From Staphylococcus argensis (GTDB taxonomy: Bacteria > Bacillota > Bacilli > Staphylococcales > Staphylococcaceae), in NCBI RefSeq assembly GCF_002902305.1, contig NZ_PPPX01000016.1, positions 41,701-105,700 on the forward strand: a stretch of DNA of 64,000 nt, in the 5' to 3' direction. Shown piece by piece: positions 56,901-64,000 of this stretch. How positions within the stretch are numbered: the first letter of the stretch is position 1; every line of letters begins with the position of its first letter. The translations under genes and the position numbers were made by a program. The notes under the pieces were generated by a model, which saw nothing but the letters and a program-made list of their open reading frames with translations, was not told where the DNA came from and searched no databases.

Positions 56901-58731
56901 TCGTCAGTTTCACCATATACTGTCGCTGAGATGTACTCAGGATGATCTTCTAATAATTTCTTCGCTGCTTCCGCACGTTGACCGTGATCTAAGCTCTGAA
57001 CTTGTGCTTTGTACGCTGCTGCGCCTTCTTTAGTTAATGAAGACATAACTACTGTATAACCTTGAGCAACTGGGTCACCAGGGTTACGGTTTGGACCTGT
57101 ACCAGAGTTTGCTTCATCACCGTCACCCGTTTCTAACCATACACGACCTGAAACAGTATTTTTCGCTTTTAAGTCAGTGTAAGGGTTAGACATTGGTCCT
57201 TCTTCATCGTGAATCCACTCTTCTTTAGGACGTGTCATGTAATCATTTGTAGGTCTTACACCCATGAATACACCTGTACGTTGCATGTTTTTACCAATTA
57301 ATGGGAATTGACCTAAGTTTAAGTGTGTTACAGAGTTTACGAAAGTACCTGGGATTAAACCACCAACTTGACGTAACATTGTAGCAGTGTTGCCGTTTGG
57401 AGTTTCGAAATCTTCAATCCATAAGCGGTAGTATTGACCGTCTGTTGCATTATATACGTGAGATTTACCATTCGCATCAATTTGAGGTTTACGTAAATCA
57501 AACGCATAGAAACCAGGACCAGCTGCACTACTATCACGATTAGTGATTTGGTTTGTAGTGTAAGCTCTGAACGCTGGTGATACCCAACCGTCTTTATCGA
57601 TCCATTGCATGTAAACTGCAGTACCTTCAGGAACTGTAGTTAAACGTGTACTTGTAGTACCTGGTGCACCGAAGTCTGACATGTACGCACGGCCAGATAA
57701 TGTATTTGCTGCGTTAGTAGTATCAACATCGTTTTTAACATAACCATTTTTGTATGCGTCAGCGTCGATAACTTTCATGTTATCATCGTCAGCTGTTGGC
57801 GCACTTGCGTTTACCGCATTAGCCATGTCGTTGATTGCTTCTGAGTCTTCAGGTGTAGCACGGAATGATAAACCTTGAACTGCTGTTCTATTTTGTGCGT
57901 TTGAGAAAGCTTTTAATAAAGCTGCTCTGAATGATTCAGGAGTGATGTTCTTCGCATCTAAACCTAAATTATTAACCACACGTTTCGCTTCTTTAGCAGA
58001 AACACCTGTAGCTTTAGCGTAGAATTCCTCTGCAGATCTTTATCGTGTACGTTACCGATATTAGCGTATGGAGATGGATCTACTGAAGCTGCTTTCTTAT
58101 CTGCAACAGTAGTTGGTTGTACTGCTTTAGATTCTTCTTTAGTAGCAACTTCTTCTTCAGTAGCTTGTGGCGCTTCTGAAGTTGTCGCAGATTCAGTATC
58201 TACTTTCTTATCTTCAGATTTCGCTTCTTTCACTGAAGCATGTTCAGTTGCTTGAGCTTCTTCACTTTGAGCCGCTTCTTCTTTAGCTGGAGTTACTTCT
58301 TCAGCTTGTTCAGAATCTTGGGCTTTAGGTTGTGAATCTTCTGAAACTGCATCTTCTTGAGTTGATGCTGCTTCTTCTTTGTCTGCTTGTGCTTGAGTTT
58401 CAGTGTCTGTTGATGCTTCCGCTTCTGTAGATGCCTTCACATCTTCAGTTTGAGCTGATGTTGCTTGCTCTTCTGAAGCTTTAGCAGTTTGATCGTCTTT
58501 AGATGCTCCTGCTTCGTCTTGACCATCCACAGATACACTACTGCTATCTTCTTCAGCAGCTTGCGCATCGTGTGAAGCTCCAAATAATAGTGTTGCACCT
58601 ATTAAGATTGAAGCTGTCCCTACTGTGAATCGACGAATAGAGTATCTATTATTACGATTCGGTAGAAAATCTAATTTTGACTTAGATTTTTTGCTTTTCA
58701 AATTAACTACCCCCAATTTGTGATAATTCAT
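53966..58731 (-). pseudogene. LPETG-anchored YSIRK repeat surface protein, frameshifted
   Basis: Large wall-anchored adhesin-type gene split by one missing base. N-terminal part: YSIRK-type signal ([10 protein letters not shown]), then a Glu/Ala/Ser/Thr-rich segment. At about 58035 the frame shifts: the upper frame reads …HDKDLQRNS and stops at 57964, while the lower frame gives …[19 protein letters not shown] and runs open to the end; adding one A there restores KDLAEEF. After this come a folded region with SdrD/B-type and Rib-like domains, seven 87-residue Ig-like repeats, a Met/His-rich stalk and LPETG plus membrane helix plus RRRKKEDK. Restored length is about 1580 residues. GGGGGTAG suggests the start may be TTG at 58701 rather than ATG at 58731. 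Confidence 0.8.
54285..56110 (-). repeat. Seven 261-bp coding repeats
   Basis: The period is exactly 261 bp (87 residues). TGATGTGC or its equivalent marks units at 54531, 54792, 55053, 55314, 55575 and 55836. Units alternate between an AHQPQVDPIHGGDTSVSG form and an AHQPTVDPVTAGDKTVHG form, so the true recent unit is the 522-bp pair. The first and last units are most divergent. Confidence 0.9.
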
Positions 58732-59401
58732 AAGATGCTATCTTATTGAAAAAATAATATACCACGTAACTATGAGTTGGTCTACTTATTTTATAATTTA
58801 ATAGATTGTTACGAAACTTTTTATTTTTAATTCATCATTTCTTTTATAGCTTTACTATTGCAGTAGGTAATTAACTTGATACAGATTGAATTGAAGTAAG
58901 TTCTTTACTTAAATACGTTTGTATTTAAATAGGATGATATTTATAAAAACGCTTTCGCCTTCTCGTGTTTTCAGAGTTTTAAGCGCACTAAATAGTAATA
59001 TTTCACTCAAACATAACTTTATACAAACTTTCGCCTGTAAGTGAAAACATACTTTATTTTCTTTCTTATACTTATCTAAAATAGCTTTATGCCAACGAAT
59101 TAAGAGTCACGAATTACATTAAATTCTTTCATGTATTCCAACCTCTATAGTTCGTGAAAAAATTTATCGTAAAAATTTTGCACTACAGCCAAAATTCATG
59201 ACTAACAAGATAAGAGTAACCGTCTTTCTACTATATAAATAGTGCGAGATCGGCCTCTTAACTCCACATCCTCTAAAGAAAAGTTGAGTGCGCCTCTACA
59301 TAAAATATAATCTCGCTAAAATAGCTTTGTTATAGGCTATAACGCTCCCTCAGCCTTTGTAGTATAATGGTTTATACACAACTCAATAGAGGACTATTAA
59401 G
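58732..59401. other. AT-rich divergent promoter region
   Basis: No gene seen between the divergent surface-protein and fusion-protein genes. A TATAAT at 59363-59368 is the likely -10 of the fusion gene, about 34 bp before its start. A CRE-like GAAAGCGTTTTTA (minus strand, about 58946-58960, two mismatches) is present. Confidence 0.5.
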
Positions 59402-62400
59402 ATGATTACAATTCAAGAAATAACATCAATTATCGGTGGAGAACTTAAAGATTGTCACGATGTAACTTGGTCTATCAATGATTTCGAAACCATGTTTGGT
59501 TATGTGAAGAGCAAACACACCGCTTACTTCTCAGCTAATAAAGAAACATGGTCGCGCGAGCTAGGTCGAGCAAGACGGGCACCGGAGGGCAATGCGCTTA
59601 TTAAGCGTGACCATGCAGACGTCGGACTGATTATCACAGAAGCATACGTCGATGACCTCGAACACCCTATTCCTCAACTCATCGTCGAAGATTCGGTCAA
59701 AGCTTTTAAACAACTCGCTATCCATATCCGCAACCAATATACGAATCCGCTCATCGCCATCACTGGCTCAATGGGTAAAAGTTCGACGCGAATGATTACG
59801 AGCAAGATGCTACAGGATTATCAGGTGCTCGAGAACAGAGGGAATAACAATATCCGTGCTGCGATGTATTCGAACATGCTGAAGCTGATTCAGAACCCAG
59901 ATTTCGCTGTTATTGAAACTTCACTCAATGCGATTAACTTCCGCGAAGATACAGCGGTCTACATGAAACCTGATATCGCCGTAGTTACTGGCGTCGGCGC
60001 TGCGCACTACAGTTCTTTCGACTCTATCGAACAGATTGCCGAAGTGAAGAGTCGTATCTTCCATGGACTTTCAGAAGATGGCGTCGCGATTATTAATAAA
60101 GACACGCTTTTCGTCGATAAACTCATCGATGTCGCACGTTCTAAGACAGACCGTGTCGTTACCTATAGTACGCAAGATGCTACAAACTGTGATTTTACGG
60201 TCGAGTCCATCAATTACCGGAAAGGTTACACCGAACTTTCAGTGAACAACGATATGCTGAAAGGTCAGTTCCGACTCAATACTATTAGTAATGGCATGAT
60301 TTCCAATACACTCGCTGCTTTATGTATTCTCAGTTTCTTAAATATTGACATTAAACCTAAGCATCTCGAAACGTTTAAGCCTTTTCCAAAGATATTGAAC
60401 ATGAAAGCGATTGAGACACCGACGCATACAGCGACAATCATAGATGATACGCACAACGCGTCACTCCCAGCGATGATTAACGCCATTGAAGCTTTCAATA
60501 CGCAAACACCGTTCTTTACTGGCAATAAGGTTATCGCTCTCGGCAAGATCAACGACCTCGGAGATAAGAGTGAGGCTATACACGCCCAACTTGCGCCGAT
60601 TCTCAGCGCGTCAAATGCCGACTATATTCTCTGTCTCGATGATGATTTCCGTGACGTCGTTGGCAAAGTTAAGGGTAAACACATGACTTGGTACCCTACT
60701 GCGGACCGTCTTATGGCGGATCTCTTGCAGCTTGCAAATGAAGATTCGTTAACACTATTGAAGTCCTCCTCAGGTGGCACGACCTTTCCTAAGATGGTGG
60801 AGCAATTACCAGAGGCACTGCGTACGCACCAAGGTCAATATATGGATGACTATCTCTTTGATGGCTTTCGTAAAATAGGTCAAAGCTATATCGTGGTCGA
60901 CAATGAAACACTTCAAGTGACGAAAGAATATAATAGTAGAAACTCGCAAACTTTAGAAGGATTAGGACCGCTATTGTATTATCTTGATGCATTAAATAAA
61001 CATGTGGAGAACCGCCCTATTCGCTTAGGCTCTTGGAGCACAAATGATGAGACGTATCACACAGGGTTACCTCTCACAACACACACTTTGATTCAAGCGA
61101 TGAATGATTCACCTCATCCATCCATGATTTATGAGTTAGCAGATACACTCTACAGTTCCTCTCATGAACGTGATCAAGAGATCCACGCTTTACTCGAGAA
61201 ATATAATTTACCTATCAGCGTCTTTACTAACTTGACGGGACGTTATCGTGTGAATGAACGTCAGTCATTCTCAGTACACGATTTATATAACATTTTTAAA
61301 CAAAGTGAAGATTTACTGTTTAAATATAGAAAGCATTTTATCCTTGGTAATAAATACAAGAGTGGTTTGATTAGAGGTGACAAAGAGACTGTCATCTTCA
61401 CGAATTATCGAGAAACTGAGATGCTACACACTATGGTGAACCCGCCTCAAATCACGATTAAGGAACCGGTCGATATTGATGTCTCCATCATCATTCCTCT
61501 ATATAATAGGGAACGTCGCATTGCGCGATTACTTGAGAAACTGGCTCAACTCAACTATGACAAAGATAAATTTGAAGTGATTGTGGTGGACGATCGCTCT
61601 ACAGATAGCTCAGTTCAAATGGCGAAGTCTTATACCGATCAATTCTCACACTTAAACGTGATTGAACTTGAGGAGAATAGTGGTGGTGCGTCGAAACCGC
61701 GTAACGAAGGTATTAAAGCGGCACGAGGCGAATGGCTGTTATTCGTCGATTCCGATGACTACATTACTGAAGATGCATTGAAAGATGCTATGGAAGTGGC
61801 AGCAGAGACGGCTGATGAGATGATTTGTCTTCCTTACTTTGTAACTAAAGACAAGACACGCCCGATTAGCCGTTCAGCATTCTCCAACCTTCAAATGGTG
61901 ACAAGCCTGCAATTTGAAGACACGAAATTGTATAACTCATTGAATGTGATTGGTAAGTTGATTAAACGAGATTTGGTCTTGAAACATGAAATTACTTTCC
62001 CCGAAGGCATTAGAGTGCGAGAGGATAACTGGTTCCTGATGCAGTGCTATGCCATCGTTAACTCGATTGCGATCTTAGGTTATGAGAAGAACTATTATTA
62101 CTACGAGGTTCAAGACGAGGTGGCGCTTACGAATAGTGGCACGCCTCCGAGAGATGCGGTGAAGATTTATCTTGCCGTCTATGACTTTATTATGAAACAG
62201 ACAGAGTTGGCTTATTCTCGTAAAATTGATCTGTTGAGTATCTTCTTAAATCGTTACACTCCAATGATCCAGCGTGGTGAATATGCGCCGATTCGACTCT
62301 TCAAGCATACGAAACTTGAATTGTTACGTATATTGAGAAATAAATATACTTCTTCAGAAGCGTTGCACTTTATTGAAGAATTGTTTGTTAATCATAGTGA

Positions 62401-62404
62401 GTAA
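59402..62404 (+). CDS. MurF-like ligase / inactive PBP-like / GT2 glycosyltransferase fusion
   Basis: A 1000-residue three-part protein with no signal peptide. Residues 1 to about 480 are a Mur ligase: Walker A GSMGKSS (122-128), a central ADP/peptide ligase domain, and IIDDTHNASLPAMINAI (346-362), equivalent to the MurF DD-YNANP block. Residues 495-680 resemble an S11 DD-carboxypeptidase (SYIVVDNETLQVTKEYN, then FTNLTG and SVHDLYNIFK), but SxxK, SxN and KTG are all lost. From residue 692 a GT2 domain follows: VSIIIPLYNRERR, EVIVVDDRSTDSS, GASKPRNEG and FVDSDD (783-786). AGAGGAC precedes the ATG. It sits between two LPETG repeat-protein genes. Role in wall or surface-glycan synthesis is inferred. 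Confidence 0.75.
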   Translation: MITIQEITSIIGGELKDCHDVTWSINDFETMFGYVKSKHTAYFSANKETWSRELGRARRAPEGNALIKRDHADVGLIITEAYVDDLEHPIPQLIVEDSVKAFKQLAIHIRNQYTNPLIAITGSMGKSSTRMITSKMLQDYQVLENRGNNNIRAAMYSNMLKLIQNPDFAVIETSLNAINFREDTAVYMKPDIAVVTGVGAAHYSSFDSIEQIAEVKSRIFHGLSEDGVAIINKDTLFVDKLIDVARSKTDRVVTYSTQDATNCDFTVESINYRKGYTELSVNNDMLKGQFRLNTISNGMISNTLAALCILSFLNIDIKPKHLETFKPFPKILNMKAIETPTHTATIIDDTHNASLPAMINAIEAFNTQTPFFTGNKVIALGKINDLGDKSEAIHAQLAPILSASNADYILCLDDDFRDVVGKVKGKHMTWYPTADRLMADLLQLANEDSLTLLKSSSGGTTFPKMVEQLPEALRTHQGQYMDDYLFDGFRKIGQSYIVVDNETLQVTKEYNSRNSQTLEGLGPLLYYLDALNKHVENRPIRLGSWSTNDETYHTGLPLTTHTLIQAMNDSPHPSMIYELADTLYSSSHERDQEIHALLEKYNLPISVFTNLTGRYRVNERQSFSVHDLYNIFKQSEDLLFKYRKHFILGNKYKSGLIRGDKETVIFTNYRETEMLHTMVNPPQITIKEPVDIDVSIIIPLYNRERRIARLLEKLAQLNYDKDKFEVIVVDDRSTDSSVQMAKSYTDQFSHLNVIELEENSGGASKPRNEGIKAARGEWLLFVDSDDYITEDALKDAMEVAAETADEMICLPYFVTKDKTRPISRSAFSNLQMVTSLQFEDTKLYNSLNVIGKLIKRDLVLKHEITFPEGIRVREDNWFLMQCYAIVNSIAILGYEKNYYYYEVQDEVALTNSGTPPRDAVKIYLAVYDFIMKQTELAYSRKIDLLSIFLNRYTPMIQRGEYAPIRLFKHTKLELLRILRNKYTSSEALHFIEELFVNHSE

Positions 62405-62496
62405 AAAGTTACGGTAAGATGCGGGTCATGCAGATGAAAACGTGAAGTGCTAAAGCGGAACTTTTTAATACAATTGAATAGCTAAATTGAAAGAAG

Positions 62497-62552
62497 ATGT
62501 CCCTTTATGGACTTAGACTGAGAGCAGTCGAGTAATAAAGGGACATTTTTGT
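62497..62552 (+). terminator. Terminator of the fusion gene
   Basis: TGTCCCTTTAT pairs with ATAAAGGGACA over a 26-nt loop, followed by TTTTTG. Confidence 0.8.
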
Positions 62553-62618
62553 ATGTATGAATGGATTTTTTCTTTAGGTTGCATCTTGAAGGAAAAGCGC
62601 CCTTTTATCCTTACTAAA

Positions 62619-62655
62619 AATAAAAAAAGCGACTAAGTCATTACGACTTAGCCAC
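62619..62655 (-). terminator. Terminator of the second surface-protein gene
   Basis: GCTAAGTC and GACTTAG arms around a short loop, followed on the minus strand by CGCTTTTTTT. Confidence 0.8.
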
Positions 62656-62667
62656 TTTATTTAAATA

Positions 62668-64000
62668 TTATTGTTCGTCTTTAGAATTCTTACGACGGAA
62701 TAGGAGTAATGCACCTAGTCCTGCGAACAAGCTACCAAATGCAGTAGTACGAGCTGCATCTGTTTCACCAGTTTCTGGTAATGCTTTCGCATCACTATGA
62801 GTATCTGCATGAGTTGGTTGGGCTTTCTCATCTGAACTCATAGTTTCTTGTGATGCATGTTGCTCTTGGCCTGTAATTTCAGCACCGTTGTCCATTGTGC
62901 TGTGAGTTGTAGATGGAGCTTGAGCTGGAACTTCAGTATGACCTTCTGTTTGAGCAGATGGTGAAGTTGGCGCTTTGTCTCCTCCAGTAGATGGATGTTC
63001 TACATCACCTGTTGGACAATTATTGTCAGTTGTTGGCTTAGGTTGAGTTGGTTGCTCACCTTGACCTTCGTTGTGTGTAGACGGTCCTTCTGGTTGATCT
63101 ACTGTCACTTTCACATTTGTAGTTTCAGTTGAACCATCTGGATAATGTACTGTTACCGGAATGTTCACTTCAGTACCTGGTGTTGCATTCGCTGGTGGTG
63201 TAACAGTTACTTTTCCTGTATTAGGATCTACATCTACTGTCCATCCTGTTGGTACATCTTTCGGTCCTTCGAACTCTGTACCTGGCGGGATGTTTTTATC
63301 CTTAGTTTGCGGTACTTCTACTGGTTTGCCTGGTTGCGTTTTAGCGTCTTCGTAACCTGGGTCATGTTGACCAGCGTCTGTTTCGCTTGGATCTTTAGGT
63401 GTTACTGTCACTTTCAAGTTTGTTGTTTCTGTTGAGCCATCTGGATAATGTACTGTTACCGGAATGTTCACTTCAGTACCTGGTGTCGCCTCAGGTGGTG
63501 GTGTAACAGTTACTTTACCTGTATTTGGATCCACATCTACTGTCCAGCCTGACGGCACGTCTTTCGGTCCTTCGAATTCTGTACCTGGCGGGATGTTTTT
63601 ATCCTTAGTTTGCGGTACTTCTACTGGTTTGCCTGGTTGCGTTTTAGCATCTTCATAACCTGGGTCATGTTGACCAGCATCTGTTTCGCTTGGATCTTTT
63701 GGCGTTACAGTCACTTTTAAGTTTGTTGTTTCTGTTGAGCCATCTGGATAGTGTACTGTGACTGGGATATTTACTTCAGTACCTGGTGTCGCATCCGTTG
63801 GTGGTGTCACCGTTACTTTACCAGTGTTTGGATCTACATCCACTGTCCAGCCTGACGGCACATCTTTAGGTCCTTCGAACTCTGTACCTGGTGGGATGTT
63901 TTTATCCTTAGTTTGTGGTACTTCTACTGGTTTACCTGGTTGTGTCTTAGCGTCTTCGTAACCTGGGTCATGTTGACCAGCATCTGTTTCGCTTGGATCT
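62668..64000 (-). CDS. LPETG-anchored Rib-like repeat surface protein, partial
   Basis: C-terminal 444 codons of a wall-anchored protein whose start lies beyond the right edge; the internal GTG at 63861 is not a start. Visible are three-plus units of 101 residues (DAGQHDPGYEDAKTQPGKPV… YPDGSTETTNLKVTVTPKDP) of the Rib/alpha type, with GWTVDVDPNTGKVTVTPP in each. A Ser/Thr/Gln-rich wall-spanning stretch of about 110 residues follows, then ALPETG, a hydrophobic helix and FRRKNSKDEQ. It shares with the first surface protein the ALPETG-TD anchor and a lone NNC motif before the stalk. Anchoring by sortase A is expected; ligand unknown. Confidence 0.88.
   Translation of the reverse strand, partial: DPSETDAGQHDPGYEDAKTQPGKPVEVPQTKDKNIPPGTEFEGPKDVPSGWTVDVDPNTGKVTVTPPTDATPGTEVNIPVTVHYPDGSTETTNLKVTVTPKDPSETDAGQHDPGYEDAKTQPGKPVEVPQTKDKNIPPGTEFEGPKDVPSGWTVDVDPNTGKVTVTPPPEATPGTEVNIPVTVHYPDGSTETTNLKVTVTPKDPSETDAGQHDPGYEDAKTQPGKPVEVPQTKDKNIPPGTEFEGPKDVPTGWTVDVDPNTGKVTVTPPANATPGTEVNIPVTVHYPDGSTETTNVKVTVDQPEGPSTHNEGQGEQPTQPKPTTDNNCPTGDVEHPSTGGDKAPTSPSAQTEGHTEVPAQAPSTTHSTMDNGAEITGQEQHASQETMSSDEKAQPTHADTHSDAKALPETGETDAARTTAFGSLFAGLGALLLFRRKNSKDEQ
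63060..64000 (-). repeat. 303-bp coding repeats of the second surface protein
   Basis: Period exactly 303 bp: GTCATGTTGACCAGC occurs at 63361, 63664 and 63967. Neighbouring units are nearly identical, differing mostly at third positions, which implies recent amplification or gene conversion. The array continues past the window. Confidence 0.9.

Noticed and set aside
63758..63961. Plus-strand frames opposite the second surface protein
   Set aside because: They follow the 303-bp repeat period and mirror the real coding strand.

Overview
This window is chromosomal DNA of a staphylococcus, probably not S. aureus. The support is: a glucose/glucoside PTS permease closely like staphylococcal GlcB, a class I fructose-bisphosphate aldolase of the Fda type, the choline-to-glycine-betaine genes (cudT, betB, betA), an SsaA-type CHAP amidase with YNYN repeats, malate:quinone oxidoreductase, YSIRK/LPETG wall-anchored proteins and SprG-like type I toxin peptides. 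By eye the coding base composition looks more GC-rich than S. aureus. The species cannot be fixed from the window alone.

Layout. 1-9 kb: 3' part of glcB is missing off the left edge; a tiny PSM-like peptide gene; an M20 peptidase; an APC amino-acid permease; a CapA-type protein; a hydrolase/nucleoside hydrolase pair. 9-20 kb: an MFS sugar-acid transporter gene broken by one in-frame stop; betA, betB and cudT (choline uptake and oxidation); fda; cardiolipin synthase. 20-31 kb: panE; a secreted purple-acid-phosphatase-like enzyme with a lipoprotein; a phosphodiesterase/flavin oxidoreductase pair; an MFS transporter; an AT-rich islet with a membrane protein and a secreted papain-like protein; and a PadR/TetX-like monooxygenase operon with three operator palindromes on its promoter. 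32-34 kb: three SprG-like toxin cassettes, one dead, and a tandem duplication that also copied the 3' end of a divergent glutamate-racemase homologue lacking both catalytic cysteines. 34-53 kb: metabolic and transport genes (YkvI-like carrier, ptb-buk, XRE regulator, FabF paralogue, MFS, rbsK-rbsU, amidohydrolase, mqo, acyl-CoA synthetase, quinone reductase, an AEC carrier with a bile-salt-hydrolase-like enzyme, ssaA). 53-64 kb: a cell-surface locus with two large LPETG repeat proteins, one frameshifted and one running off the right edge, flanking a 1000-residue three-part protein: a MurF-like ligase, a PBP/DD-carboxypeptidase-like middle that lacks the catalytic motifs, and a GT2 glycosyltransferase.

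Two signals lie outside the genes. A family of six dispersed intergenic elements of about 100-160 nt shares loop sequences, while the paired arms differ between copies yet stay complementary, which suggests a conserved structured RNA or a MITE. A second repeat type of about 100 nt occurs twice, once directly abutting a copy of the first. The best candidates for undescribed biology are the MurF/pseudo-PBP/GT2 fusion between the two surface proteins, the covarying dispersed element, and the toxin plus Cys-to-Ser racemase region.
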